A DNA stretch of 64,000 bases from Metallyticus violacea (lineage: Eukaryota > Arthropoda > Insecta > Mantodea > Metallyticidae). The first letter of the stretch is position 1, and every line of letters starts with the position of its first letter. The translations under genes and the position numbers were made by a program. Positions 22,419 through 34,428 of the stretch are shown piece by piece. The stretch covers positions 159,479,501 to 159,543,500 of the forward strand of contig CM060833.1 in the NCBI GenBank assembly GCA_030762175.1. Reading direction: 5' to 3'. The notes below the pieces were generated by a model, which made no database searches, had not been told where the DNA came from, and saw nothing but the letters and a program-made list of their open reading frames with translations.

Positions 22419-24092
22419 CTGGTGGATAATTATGGATTTTTCTCGCGATTATTTAAGTAGTTCAAAAACATAAATCGAAGTGACAAAAACTTATAGAAAT
22501 TAAACAAATTGTTCACCTCACAAAAATGTCTATTGAGAATCTTGTTATACGTTTAATTCTTTTCAAGCAACCAAAAACCTTCTTCTCACTCCATTCAATT
22601 AAGCTATAGCTGAAACTTAATTAGTGAAAGAAACGCATGGTTACCTCGGGCATACGAATACCAGGAAACAGAGAGGATGAGCGAAGTACTGTAGTTTTGA
22701 ATAGTCCTGGCGAATGATGTTATATCGATTTGGGCGAGACAATTCTAGGAAATTTCTCAGCTGCATAAATGTAATAAGCAATTGCAAGCGAGGAAGGTGA
22801 GAGCGGTACCGTCCCTACAATGTGTTCCGTACGGAGACAAAGAGATAACTAATCTGATTCCCGCATAAACGTATACACAGAAAATGAAATCGATCAGAAA
22901 CCAATGCACATTTTTTCATTTCCCAGGACTGTTTAAAACTGCCTAACTTTGACTTGATCAACATTTCCATGATGTCCTGAAAGGTGAATGCTCTGTTGTA
23001 ACTGGAATGAGTCCTTCGAAATAGCGCTTCAAACACTTCAGTGCAAGTAGAACGTTCTCTTTCCATGATGAAAAATGTTCTCTGTGATAAGCGGCTGGCT
23101 ATGACAGTTGAAAACAATTTTTGTTATTGCCTGTAACCAAGTAAGTACTTTATGTGATAAAGAAGTTATTAAGTATATTAAATATCTATTCCTATTAATG
23201 ATGATTGTTATTTACTCTATTTTTAATTTTAATAAAGCCAGTTTTAATTATATTATCGCCTATATTCAGTACTTTAAAACTTTTTGCCTGCGATTCTAAC
23301 CAAAATAAATGTCTGAACTGGATGCAGTATCCACCCATGTCTCTGAAAATGGTTTTAGATAGGGCTGCATTTTTTTAACATAAACCACATCTCCTGGTTT
23401 AAATCTTCATATTAGTTGTTATGTTACACGGAGGTGTGCACATAGCACTCTTACTTGGTTTAACACAAGCCTGTGACTTGTATCGATTGCATTGTATCTT
23501 CACGTGATGATTCAAATGTGGGTCAAATCTTTAACACTATTCTCTTCAAAGTATGAAGGATACACAGCATATCGTAATATGTTTACCTTCTTCCATTGCT
23601 ACATTTATTATGTCAAAATTTCATTTTGCCGTTATTTAACTTACATACGGTGCATATCAGGACCTCACCGACAAACTCTGGGGTATGTTAAGTCATACAG
23701 ACGGTAATTTCTTTCAAGAAATGTTGTCACAGCCTATTTTAAATACTTAATGCCGATGACCAATATGCTGCATTCCTCTGTCGAGTTACCATCATAAATG
23801 ACATTTTATATTCATTACATCGTCCATGACCGGACTAAGGGCGCAGTCTTATGTAGAAGCACCCTACCAATCCTTAATAAAAATGAAATAAAACTAAGGA
23901 ATTAATGGGCCGATAAAAATACAAATATCAACATTTCTGAAAGTTAAATCATAAGGTAGCCATCTCTCTTCAAGTTCCAACTCTCTACTCCCTGAAAATC
24001 GTTGAACAACCTTCCCCATCTGCGCTTGCACATTTTCTTACCTACAGATTCCAACCCTCACTTCTAAATGCTAACCGCCTCAATGCTACAAT
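22320..24092. other. Interval without recognised gene
   Basis: Contains a 33-nt T run at about 22384-22416. A 100-codon minus-strand frame (22815-23117) includes MERERSTCTEVFEALFRRTH, which I do not recognise. The rest is AT-rich with no transposon ends seen. Confidence 0.4.
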
Positions 24093-24530
24093 ACACGTAC
24101 AGGATGCGGCAGAAACAATAAGCGGGTTTGAAATAAATTTTATTTTAAAGTTGGCGGTTTTTTTGTTGCGAATATGTGGCAGGGGTGTAGAGTCGGCCTT
24201 GGAAATTAGTTCTCCAGTTGGTATTCTCTCTCCGATGTGTTAGTTAGTCATGGAGCGCATCAGAACTAGTTCCATCACAGAAAACCAAAGGACATTTTAA
24301 TGGAAAATGAATAAGGTGAAGCAAGTTTAAGGATGCAACAATATAATCAAGAAGGTGACGTGACAACAAATCATCGCCTGAGCGCCATAGTTCTGTATGT
24401 TCAGAATAAAACATTGTTCGAGTACAGGCATCAGTACAGAGGAATTCACGCCGGTCGGCAAGGAACCATGCCATTACTTTACGCGTATCGGATCGAAGAG
24501 TGAGGAAAAGGTTACAGAATTAGTTGGATT
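24093..24530 (+). pseudogene. Possible DUF4817-type transposon 5' region
   Basis: Begins gtacaggatgcggcagaaac, which resembles the terminus of DUF4817-associated mariner elements. About 270 nt downstream, plus-strand translation (about 24360-24510) gives NIVRVQASVQRNSRRSARN then RVSDRRV, loosely like the N-terminal helix-turn-helix of that family. No catalytic region was found. A weak call. Confidence 0.35.
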
Positions 24531-25298
24531 GGATGATTAGATGTTTTTCTTGCGCTGCCTCGGTTCTTGACGTCTGGAGTTCTCTGGTTCCATTGCAGAA
24601 GGTAGGAACCTCAGGGAACTTTGGACCGTTTTCAATGACATGATGTCATTAGGGAGGGAGGGGATTCTTAACTGGAATAGTACACATTTCGGCTCTAGTT
24701 GAACTTTTAATTTGTTGGGCAATTAAAGGTTTTAGAAACATGCTGTGCATTTGTCTTGTGGTTGTTTTGATATTTACAGTGGAGTTGCCCTTAGGCTAAA
24801 GTTCACCTCTCTAAGATTTAAATGCACTATTCACGTGATTTTAACTGCATTCCTCCGTAACAAATTTACGCGTGACTGTCGCCTATAATTTTGCTGTTGG
24901 CAAGTTCTTTTAACACTGATCACTTAAATGTAAGGGCTTTGCCGTAAGAATAACTCGACTGTCGTACTTTAAAACTGATTTAATGAAACTGAATATTATT
25001 TTAATGACGACGTATTTCTTTCACTGAACTGTAGCGTTATATCTTTCAATTATTGATTGCCTTACTAATATCACTGTATTATACTGCCCAGGGTCGTGAT
25101 CAATCGTATAGTCCCGTTACTCTATATCTATATGCTTTCTAGTTACTGAGTTACTCTTGCTCAAACTTACTCCTTGTATTTTATATTAATTGTGTCAATT
25201 CGCTCCGCCCCTCGCGAAAATTTATTTCCTTTAAATATTACTGAACTTGGTTTAATTCTAGTTTCTTATTGGACTACAATAGTTATCGTTTATATTAC
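24531..25298. other. Interval without recognised gene
   Basis: A short minus-strand frame (24537-24722) is unrecognised. Nothing else seen. Confidence 0.4.
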
Positions 25299-25311
25299 AT
25301 GCTCGCTTCTA

Positions 25312-25607
25312 CCGCCACGGGTGGCCGAGGTCGTTAAGGCACGGACTCATGAGCGGGAGGTCTGCGGTTCGAATCCCTCCAGGACCGTCCTTCCTGACTG
25401 GGGTTTTTTCCAGGTTGTCATCCGTCTTCATAACTGGCAAATGCCGGGGAGGTACCCTAAACTTAGGCCTGGGACGCTTCCTTCCTTAAAAAAAATATCC
25501 TTTCCCAATATATAATTTCATCTCATGTATCACCAGTGTCCTCCGCCTGTGGTGCATCAGTAGTAAAAACGGGCGTTAAACACTACTCAAAAAAAAAAAA
25601 AAAAAAA
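25312..25607 (+). mobile_element. SINE-A copy 10 (young subfamily)
   Basis: Full-length SINE-A with the same diagnostic bases as the copies at 9.9 and 52.5 kb (aaggcacgg, tctgcggttc, tgactgggg, ataactggcaaatgc). A perfect 13-bp target repeat atgctcgcttcta lies at 25299-25311 and 25608-25620, and the A tail is 18-20 nt. A recent insertion. Confidence 0.96.
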
Positions 25608-25620
25608 ATGCTCGCTTCTA

Positions 25621-26042
25621 TTCGCTAGGTTTTGAAATATGTTTATTGGTTGAAGTTTTTCTTACCCGCTATTTTTTTTCAATTTCCTAACACATTAAAA
25701 TTTTGCGATGAGGCGCGTTTTGGTCAATAAGCTGTAGCCCTTTGAAACTGTCGGAAATAGCTAAAATTTGGGTTTATTTTAAGGCACGTGTTTCCACATG
25801 CGGAGTTTCTTTTGATGGCAAGTTCTGTTGTCGATTTTCCATGTCGGGGCAATAAAAAAAATTGTGGCCTGATGTCGGCAACCCTTTATGGATGGCTGGC
25901 AATGGGAGGAAAGGGTCGTCCCTCTTTAACAAAAGAAGAGAACCTTTAGAGGCAAATCGTGTTGTCCTAAGACTTTCTACAGGCAGCAGGAGGCCAGCAT
26001 GCCCGTCCCTATCACAGACATATAACAAAGACATATATACAC
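25621..26042. other. Interval with unrecognised 95-codon frame
   Basis: The minus-strand frame 25774-26061 (DRDGHAGLLLPVESLRTTRF and so on) runs to the SINE-A insertion point. It has no known motif and low coding plausibility. Confidence 0.35.
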
Positions 26043-26055
26043 TGTCAATCATAAC

Positions 26056-26332
26056 CGCCACAAGTGGCCGAGGTCGTTAAGGCGCGGACTCGTGAGCGCG
26101 AAGTCTGGGGTAAGAATCCCGCCAGGATCGTCCTCCCTGGCTGAGGTTTTTTCCAGGTTTTCCTCAGTTTTCATAAATGGCAAATGCCGGGGAGGTACCC
26201 TAAATTTAGGCCAGGAACATTTCCTTCCTTAAAAAATTTTTTTTCTCAATATTTCCTCTCATGTATCAACAGTGTCCACCGCCTGTGGTGCCTCAGTAGT
26301 TAAAACGGGCATTAAACAATATTTAAAAAAAA
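26056..26332 (+). mobile_element. SINE-A copy 11
   Basis: Full-length forward SINE-A (cgccacaagtggccgaggtc head; tail acgggcattaaacaatattt plus A run). A 13-bp direct repeat tgtcaatcataac lies at 26043-26055 and 26333-26345. The B box is altered (ggggtaagaatcc), so it is probably transcriptionally dead. Confidence 0.95.
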
Positions 26333-26345
26333 TGTCAATCATAAC

Positions 26346-26508
26346 ATTACAGAACGATAACTTGAATATTACTTATTAGTCAAAAAGGCATATCTATATG
26401 CATACACTAACACTCGTAATATTAAAATCCTGATCTTAATTGTAATATTTTAGCTTTGATTTTTATGTCATTCTTGACCTTATTAAACAACACCTGAAAT
26501 TAAACGCA

Positions 26509-26547
<39 letters not shown>

Positions 26548-27170
26548 ATTGCCATCAGAAACAATTATTATTAAGATATGAACTTTTGAGACAACATTTT
26601 CTGCTTCAATTGCCTGATTGAATAATGTTAGCAGTTTCCAAAACATAAAATTAAATATATGTGTATTTATTACTTAACTGCTTGTTTTGGTTTCTTTTAT
26701 GATAATGGGCTTAAGCATGCAAACTTAATACAATAACAAAATGAACGATTCCGTCAGTCTGTGACAGCGTTTCTTTTGTTCATATGGGGGGATATCAGTC
26801 TCATTTTTAATCCTTGCTTGCTGGCTGGCTTGCTTTGGTAAGATGTAAAACAACAGACATTTATTACCATATTTTATTATATATTACACTGGTGTTGCTT
26901 ATGTATGACATGAAAAACCTATTCCAATGTAGCACAGTATTTAAAAATATGCAGCAAAAGTAGCTTTTCTCTTTCTATAATTTTATGCAAGCAATTTTTC
27001 CCAAAAGAGAGCAGCAACTTTTTAAAAATACTTAATATTAATAAAAAGAATTTATTTCCATCTTATTTTGTATTATATACAGTTGATGTTACATAAACGT
27101 TATGCTTTTGTCACTAAAAGACTCTTTTTCCCAAACTATAACTGTAGTAATTTTTAAACAAATACTGTTT
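26346..27170. other. AT-rich interval
   Basis: Contains the ATT microsatellite at 26509-26545 and otherwise featureless AT-rich DNA. Confidence 0.45.
26509..26545. repeat. (ATT)n microsatellite
   Basis: About 12 perfect ATT units. Confidence 0.96.
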
Positions 27171-27180
27171 GGGGGTCATT

Positions 27181-27480
27181 TTTTTTTTGATTGATTTATT
27201 TATGGACGCTCTTTAACAGCTCAGGTCATCAGCGTCCCATTCAATTCAGGGCGTGAAACGGCCGACAAATTTTGCTCAGAGGCCACTCTTTCAGGCTTGA
27301 GGTTCTTTATCGTGCCGTAAATGTACGACACGGGACCCACGGTTTTACTTCCCTTCCGAAGGAAGCCATATTTAGGGTTTTTACGCCCGAAAAAATTCAT
27401 CGGTCCTGGCCGGGTTCGAACCCGCAATATTGGGTTTAGGAGGCAAGTATGGCAACCACTACACCTCCAGGACCGACTTG
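27181..27480 (-). mobile_element. SINE-B copy 7 (minus strand)
   Basis: Full-length reverse SINE-B: gattgatttatttatggacg tail through cactacacctccaggaccga head. A perfect 10-bp target repeat gggggtcatt is at 27171-27180 and 27481-27490. Confidence 0.96.
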
Positions 27481-27490
27481 GGGGGTCATT

Positions 27491-28941
27491 GAAACAACAT
27501 TGCTATTCTAGGTTATTGACGGGAATGGAATCTGTGAGCTTGGGCTATTATCTGAATATTAAAGGATTATCTCTCTTTAGCCGGATAAAGGCTGATTTAA
27601 ATATTTTAGCCTGAATTTTTAACCTTATCCATAAGTACTGGATTACTTCAGTACCGATGAGCTAATGCCCTATTATCCGCATTTCAGTCTGTAATGGTAA
27701 TGTTTATTTATATGAAGTGTGAAAAATGAAAATTATTCCTAGGCTTTCTGTGTTTACACCATTTACACATAATTCGTAGGTAGGCTGAATATCGAAAGAT
27801 AAATTATTATCTTAAATACGTATCACCAATTTTATGTGTATTTTTAAGTTACTTGCTCGAGATGCTTTTAAAGTATTTCCATGCCTCTAACAGCTGAACA
27901 TTACAATTTCATATTCTATCCTTAGATGCTAATTATCTTTCTTTACTTGGATAGAATCTTGATACATTAATTTAGACAAATAAATGTGCTTTCATTTTAA
28001 AGAAGGCACAGGCTCCCTACCTGGCCTACCTGGTAGTATTTGATAGCCTGTCTTTCCTTCTCTGTAGTTTGTATTATTGCTTTTTACAGCGGTCATGTTA
28101 TAATAGCATCTAACTTTACTTTTAAGCTGTGTGATTACTGCAAGAATCTTACACGTTTTAAAAATATTTACTTTGACTATTTCACTCATTTGACATCTTA
28201 AAATTGACCAATGAAACGAAACAAAAATTTGAATTCTGACCAATCACAGCCGGATTACGGAGTGAAATTGTCGATATATATGAATGTATATCAAATCCAT
28301 TTGATCACACGACGTGCATTTGTCTTATGGTCAGTGTAGCTGCTCTATACCTCCACTATATAATTCCTGAACACGCATCACTGACCCCTTTTGCTAGAAG
28401 CGGTGGGGAGCTATTGATAGCCACAAAAGCGTGGACGATCGACAATCATAATACAAAATGGAGGGTTGTCAAAGTGTTTTGGTGATGCGTCAAATGTGCA
28501 AAGTGAACTTATCGTTAGGAATTCCAAAGCATAGAATACAAAGAAAAATACAGACACTGTATGTTATCTCATTTTTTTCCTCAGTTGGTAATAGAAAATT
28601 GAACTGCAGCTGTTGTAATAGTCGACTTTCGTCTTATTTCATTCTCACGGTTTCTAATAGATGAATAGATGTTCATAAGTATAACATTTTATGCAATTGT
28701 CAACATTCTGTGCACGAATTTCAAACATATATCATATTATTTATCTATCTTATTCTATTCATGAAATAGTCCTAAACCCCTATTTTGCTCTTCTCTATTG
28801 GCATTACTGGCAATTGACATTCATCTGTCCCAAGGTTGCTTGAAAAGGTTAAGTACAAATATACAATTATTACAATTTTGTAAGCTAAGTTTAGAGGAAT
28901 TATATTTAAATTATTATTTTATTTACGAAATAGTCCTAATA
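27491..28941. other. Interval without recognised gene
   Basis: AT-rich DNA. The minus-strand frame 27992-28243 and the plus-strand frame 28458-28664 (MEGCQSVLVMRQMCKVNL) are unrecognised. Two short direct repeats (gaaatagtcctaa at about 28762 and 28926) precede the hairpin described next. Confidence 0.4.
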
Positions 28942-29028
28942 AATATCACGAGAGGGTCTGAGCTTTACAAATAGATTCATTCACTACGTCCGTAAATTTA
29001 TCGATAATCTCAGCCCTCTCGTGATATT
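28942..29028. repeat. Near-perfect 20-bp inverted repeat (hairpin)
   Basis: The left arm aatatcacgagagggtctga (28942-28961, continuing g) and right arm ctcagccctctcgtgatatt (29009-29028) are complementary except for one extra base. They enclose about 46 nt containing a ttatcgataa palindrome. It may be a miniature inverted-repeat element or a structural hairpin. No gene lies inside. Confidence 0.85.
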
Positions 29029-29749
29029 AGTTGTAATAATGTATGTACCTGCCCCGTTATTTTACTGTATTTTTTTTTACCATAAATTATGTCAAGCTTT
29101 CATTCCGCATAAACAAATGGCTGGTACATCAAAATGTTCAATATTAAATTACAAATTACGTGGCTGAAACATCAGGCACAGCTCTGAATAACATTGGCTT
29201 AAGCAATACAGAAAAATGGATGGTTGTATGTTAAAGGTCAAGCATCTAATGTGTCGTTACATTCATTGACATTATGAGACCCTTGTTAGTATTAAGGACT
29301 CTATAGGCTTCATGTTTATGACAATCGCCAGGTGAAGCTTGTACATTCCTAATTGTTTCTCTAAGGGAAAAGTTTCGGTGATTTGAGATAATTGTCTCTT
29401 TTTTATGAACATGTGAGCCCTGTGTCGATTATTAATTGCATTCCTACTTACTGGGGTGTTATTCCGTCCTGTGATCAGATAACTTATCTAGACTCATTGC
29501 TGCCATTATTAAATTCCTTCATACTTATGTTCAGATAGTGACTCAGGCATAAATGCCTGCTTTAAACCGACGGATATGGTTCAATTCCTGATATGGGCAA
29601 AATCTTCACATAGGAGTTTTTCTGGACATTGCCCATTCTGAAAATGTGAATGCTTTTAGGCGCCAATAGCTCTGGTTTTTAGTTATACCACCATTAATTG
29701 ATTCCATTCACAATCTGTAGACCTATGTCTAAACAGTCATTAAATATAT
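29029..29749. other. Interval without recognised gene
   Basis: AT-rich DNA with no reading frame, tRNA-like head or transposon end recognised. Confidence 0.45.
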
Positions 29750-30441
29750 ACCGAGGGTGCCAAAAACGTATACACACTTTCACAGTAGATATCTATTTAA
29801 TATATTTCAAAGTTGCACCGAAAACAACAGTAATGTGTAGTATGATGTTCTGTAAACAGATGTGACTCACATACATTATGATAGCGTTACTACATGACAG
29901 GTAAATCAACAATGAACAAATGAAGCCAAGATTATCGTATGACGTTCTGTAAATAGATGTGACTCACATTATGATATGCTAGTGTTGCTACAACAAAATG
30001 GAGCCAAGATTATCGTTTGAACAGCGGAAAGCAAATTTGAAGTGGTATTGGAAAATCGAGAATGTTGTTGAAGTTCAAAGGCAATAGGACGAAGAGATTT
30101 TCACTGCGTTCTCCATTTCTAACTCCGTTGGACTTCTACCTATGGGGAACTCTTAAGGATGTTGTATACCGTAGAAAATCAGCTACACTGACAGCACTTC
30201 GGGAAGAAATTGAAACGGCAAGTGCTGCAATCGCTGAGGACACTTTCGCAAACGTTGCTCAATCAGTAGTTCAACGTACTCAGAAGTGTATCGACGCCGA
30301 TGGTGGGCATTTTGAGCAACTGTTATGACTGTAAAATCTAAGATGATTAGTGCTGATCATTTTCTGTTTGTGTGAATTCAGTTTTGTTACGTTAACACAG
30401 TGTTGTCCTTTCTTGAAGTGTGTATATATGTTTTAGCACCC

Positions 30442-30448
<7 letters not shown>
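29750..30448 (+). mobile_element. Family T DNA transposon, copy 2
   Basis: Well-preserved ends: left accgagggtgccaaaaacgt then atacacactttcac; right gtgtgtatatatgttttagc then accctctgta. The left subterminal region holds a duplicated segment (gttctgtaaacagatgtgac at about 29846 and gttctgtaaatagatgtgac at about 29943). The transposase gene has lost its middle. The right end opens straight into a TA array. Confidence 0.92.
29998..30328 (+). pseudogene. Family T transposase, internally deleted
   Basis: The start codon gives MEPRLSFEQRKANLKWYWK, the N-terminal helix-turn-helix, to about 30090, then a deletion junction and frame change. The C-terminal part LTPLDFYLWGTLKDVVYRRK ends HFEQLL. The third catalytic Asp remains, but the first and second are deleted. 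Confidence 0.88.
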
Positions 30449-30485
<37 letters not shown>

Positions 30486-30514
30486 CATACATACATACAT
30501 ACATACATACATAC
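30446..30514. repeat. (TA)n(CATA)n compound microsatellite
   Basis: About 17 TA units pass into about 8 CATA units, directly continuing from the right end of family T copy 2. Confidence 0.96.
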
Positions 30515-30624
30515 TCTGCCTTTTTAACAGTAACTAGGGAATCCGGTTTGGAGAAATGGTTGATGATACTGGCCTAAGCGTAAATTTCATAAACAAATCG
30601 CGGATTCTTTTATATCTATAGTTA

Positions 30625-30903
30625 CCGCCACGGTGGCCGAGATCGTTAAGGCGAGGACTCGTGAGCGGGAGGTCTGGGGTTCGAATCCCACCAGGGCCTT
30701 CCTCCCTGACTGAGGTATTTTTCTAGGTTTTCTTCAGTCCTCATACATGGCAAATGCCGGGGAGGTACCCTAAAATTAGGCCTGGAACGTTTCCTTCCTT
30801 AAAAAATCCTTTCCCAATTTAATATTTCATCTCGTGTGTCGTGAGGCCTGTGGTGCCTCAGTAGTAAAACTGGGCGTTAAACACCATTAAAAAAAAAAAA
30901 AAA
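30625..30903 (+). mobile_element. SINE-A copy 12
   Basis: Full-length SINE-A (ccgccacggtggccgagatc head, B box ggttcgaatcc, tail gggcgttaaacaccatta). A perfect 11-bp target repeat atctatagtta is at 30614-30624 and 30904-30914. Part of the 3' region (catcagtgtccacc) is deleted. Confidence 0.95.
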
Positions 30904-30914
30904 ATCTATAGTTA

Positions 30915-33118
30915 TCCATTCCATTCATTGCTCCGTTATGCAGTAGGGCGTATTTCTTTCCACGAGTCCAAAACCGTAGTTCTGTCTAAGAATTTTTTGT
31001 TTCTGGCGAAGATGTGATGATTTCTAGAACCCGAGTGTTGTCATGAATTTTGGGCTGGACGCCTGGAGCACAGTGTTTGTTACAATGCAGAGATGAGCAT
31101 GTGCCAAGTCCCTCCGAGGTTCAATACGGGACTGACCCAGATGACGTAACCGCGTGACGCAACAATTGCCGCATTGTTGATGAGCAATGATCCGAGAATC
31201 GATTCTTTTCCTAGTAAGAGGAAATTCCGTGTCCTACGGCAGTACGCTAGTGTTTCGTGCTTAGCAAGCAGATCGCGAGTGGACGGGTACAACACGCATG
31301 ACCTTTCCGAAACGTTTCACCATCGACCGTCGTGAGCGAGTGGCCCGTTGTGTTGAAGGCAAACCCTATTGCCACCCCAGCAGCGGCGTTACTGCGTGTT
31401 GTTTACATTTCGTCCCTTCTGTTCTCATTGCCATTTGCATGGCAAGAGAGCGCTTTGCTGAAGAGAGACGCAAACTTTACGATGAAAACAGTAATAATAG
31501 GGTGATGAAGGAGAGAGAACACGAACAGTAGCTTTACATGGCATTTTAACTATGTTCAAATTCTCATACTTTTAATGTATTGACTGACACACTCATTGAA
31601 TCTAAATTGAGGGATCGCTATGAAATATAAGAGCGTGTGTTCAACACTCCATTGGAACAAATTACTCCCCTTTCCCTTTCCCAGTGTTCCCCATTTTACC
31701 TCTACTTGATAGTGAAATGAAAAATTACTTTGTTTCGCAGTGTCGTCACATTTTACCACATTAACACACATCATACATCTAAAAAGTCTTGTGGTAATCT
31801 GAATACAATACAAAGGCATAAATAAAATAAATATAAAGAAAGAGAGAACGAGAGGACAAATGGAGAAGATAAGAGATAGTTGGGAGAGAAAAAAACAAGA
31901 GAGAGAGAGAGAACTGGAAATAGCCATAGGATGTACAGTATAAATAATAAAATAAAAGTACACGATTATTTTTTCTGAATATTTCCATAATAGCATGCAG
32001 CAGTACTGTGTTAAATCCACCGGTCAAGCAGGAGGCAAAACTCGAATTCCAACCTGTATATAAACCTGCTTAAAATGTGGTTCGTTTGCAATCATATTCA
32101 CGAAATGAATCGCTTTTAATGTGAAAATTATTTTTATTTATGCTTTAAGATCTGGGGAACATCAGAGCTATAACTCTGTGGGAAACATGCACAAAAATCT
32201 CCTCTAGAACCTCCCAAGAATTACGGGAAATTTGGGGTATATCCACGAAAAAATTCATTTCTGGCATTAACGGATAATTATCCCAAAAAAACACCGCGAG
32301 TATTTTGAGAAAGTACTTATAAGCTGCCCCCCCCCCCTAAATTTAGTTAGAGTGATTAGAGTAAGTAATTTTATGTAACCTTCTTATTTTAATCATAAGT
32401 GTAGTTTATTTCTTTTTCCTGTACAAGTGTTGGATTATAGTTTGTAATGTAGTTTTCTACCCCAGCCATAAAATCTGCCCTGAAGATTGCTGTTGCCTAT
32501 TGTAATAATATTTTGGAAAATATGACCCAAGCTCAGAATTCTTAAGCAGGGTTCTTGAAAAGCTGTTTATTTCGTTTACAGTTAGGGAGATGTGTTTTTG
32601 TCATATTATCTAAAGGCGAAAGCAATAAACATACGGGGGTGAAAAGATAGGCTGACAACCTCTGAAGGGGAGATCCTAAGGTTGCATGTAATACGTATCT
32701 GGGTTACGTATAAGAAGTCACGTAAGCCATCAGCCCAATAATGTAGCAGGAAAAAATCGGAGGGAAACAGATTACCCAATAGAGATGCTAAGATGGGAGA
32801 ATACATTTTAGATTTTTTTAAAACATATTTGAAAGAATAAAGAGATAGCTTCGTGCGGCCGGCAGACTGCCATGTTTATGGCAGTAAGGAGTAGGCAGTT
32901 GTGTCTCAGAATTAGTTGAACTTAGTGGAGTTCATGATCAGAGTTTTAGAGTTATTAAAGTGCGTTAACATCACAGTGATCGCCATAGTTAGTGCAAAAG
33001 TGGCACATATTCTTCAGAAAATAACGGGGGTACATTTTTTGGTGGAATAGATTAGGAACAATAAATTGTGTTTCGTCTCCTATAACGAGAAATCTTACTT
33101 ATCTCCAAGACTCCTTCT
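30915..33118. other. Interval without recognised gene; 31.0-31.5 kb is less AT-rich
   Basis: The segment 31060-31520 is richer in GC and CpG than its surroundings and holds a 77-codon plus-strand frame (31298-31531, MTFPKRFTIDRRERVARCVE) that I do not recognise. A 154-codon minus-strand frame at 31556-32020 is low-complexity and hydrophobic and is not accepted. A (GA)n run is near 31896-31912 and a C run near 32327-32337. Confidence 0.4.
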
Positions 33119-33128
33119 CCTAAGGTCA

Positions 33129-33415
33129 CACCGCCACGGGTGGCTAAGGTCGTTAAGGCGCGGACTTGTGAGCGGGAGGTCTGGTGTTCGAATGCCGCCA
33201 GGACCGTCCTCCGTGACTGAGATTTTTTCCAGGTTTTCCTCAGTTCTCCATAAATGGCAAATGCCGGGGAAGTACCCTAAACTTAAGCCTGGAACGATTC
33301 CTTCCTTAAAAATAAATCCTTTACCAATATATCATTTCATCTCATGTATCATCAGTGTCTATCGCCTGTGGTGCCTCTGTAGCTAAACGGGCGTAAAACA
33401 CTATTCATTCATTCC
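33129..33415 (+). mobile_element. SINE-A copy 13
   Basis: Full-length SINE-A (ccgccacgggtggctaaggt head; tail aacgggcgtaaaacactatt then cattcatt instead of poly-A). An imperfect 10-bp repeat, ctaaggtcac (33119-33128) and ctatggtcac (33416-33425), flanks it. Confidence 0.92.
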
Positions 33416-33504
33416 CTATGGTCACTGGACCATAAAGGTATCCAGCGACTCAGCAGCCGTGCAAAATATAAGTCGGTAAGTCGGCGGAAACCAAACGACG
33501 GAGA

Positions 33505-33560
33505 ATGAATGAGTGAATGAATGAATAGTGTCTTAACGACCTCGGCCACCCGTGGCGCTA
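33505..33560 (-). mobile_element. SINE-A copy 14, collapsed to tail plus head
   Basis: Only about 56 nt remain: the tail end (gaatgaatgaatagtgt) joined directly to the head (cttaacgacctcggccaccc), with the whole body deleted. The flanks aacgacggaga (33494-33504) and atcgacggaga (33561-33571) look like the original target repeat, so the deletion was internal to an inserted element or its RNA. Confidence 0.8.
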
Positions 33561-33779
33561 ATCGACGGAGAGGAGAAGAAGAAAATTACCCTGAGATCTC
33601 AATCATTAATCCAATCCTTAATCTAAAAATTAATATAATTCTTCCAAAATCTTTCCCCGCACACATTTAACATAATTAACACCGCTGCAATTTTCGTGCA
33701 TTATCTCTCTGAATTTACAGTCCTATGTTGAAGAGGGGGTGAAGAAAAAGCTCAAATATTCCTATTGCATTTACAGCAT

Positions 33780-34335
33780 CCGTATACAAATGTTTTCATA
33801 ATGTATAACATGCCCCATAATTTTTGTGTTTTGCGGAATAGCAAAGCCATCTAAATGAAACCAAACTTCATAGGAGAAAATTATTAATTGCAGATCAGCT
33901 ATATTGTGCAAAATCAAATAGTAACATCCACAATTTGGTAACCAAGAGGTTGTGATTTTTGAACTAGAACTAATGTGTAATATTTCAATTTTAGCATATT
34001 GTGACTGTATGCTTGGAGTTTTTTTGAAGTGCCTATTTCGTAATACACAACTAGAGATTTCCATGGATAAAGCTCTAATGCGTCTCAAGGTTCATCAAGT
34101 TTTTCCTTCTTTAGAACATAATTTTCAGTTAGCAATTCCATCTTCATGGAACTTGTTTCCCTAATTGAAAGAACAAGTTTTCTTACAGTGTCTGTATGTT
34201 CAACCGTGACACCAGGAAATTTCTCTACAAATATTTACACGCTCCTTTCCAAGATTATATTTTCAAATGTGTCATTTAAAAATATCCTCTTTCTAGTATT
34301 AACTTGTGAAGTGTTATTTCATTGCATTAAATTTA
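33780..34335 (-). pseudogene. Mariner-like (DUF4817-type) transposase relic
   Basis: Minus-strand translation gives a linker region like PWKSLVVYYEIGTSKKLQAY (about 34000-34075), matching the family's P.KSLR..ARELGISK.S motif, and FSYEVWFHLDGFAIPQNTKI at about 33795-33860. The second block corresponds to IVFSDEAWFHLSGYVNSQN, the first catalytic Asp block, with the Asp replaced by Tyr. The second half of the gene is missing. This family differs from family T. Confidence 0.72.
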
Positions 34336-34428
34336 ATTCGCACACAATAAATAAGTCGAGAATAGTTGTTAACGCAGTGTAAGAAAAAATAGTTTGTTGA
34401 CAAAGCTTATACCATCATCATGAGCGGA

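Noticed and set aside
30446..30514. CRISPR or other spaced repeat array
   Set aside because: Repeats are uninterrupted dinucleotide/tetranucleotide arrays without spacers.
31556..32020. 154-codon minus-strand open frame
   Set aside because: Its sequence is dominated by Ser/Leu/Phe from AG-rich and AT-rich low-complexity DNA; no motif, and an overlapping frame is equally open.
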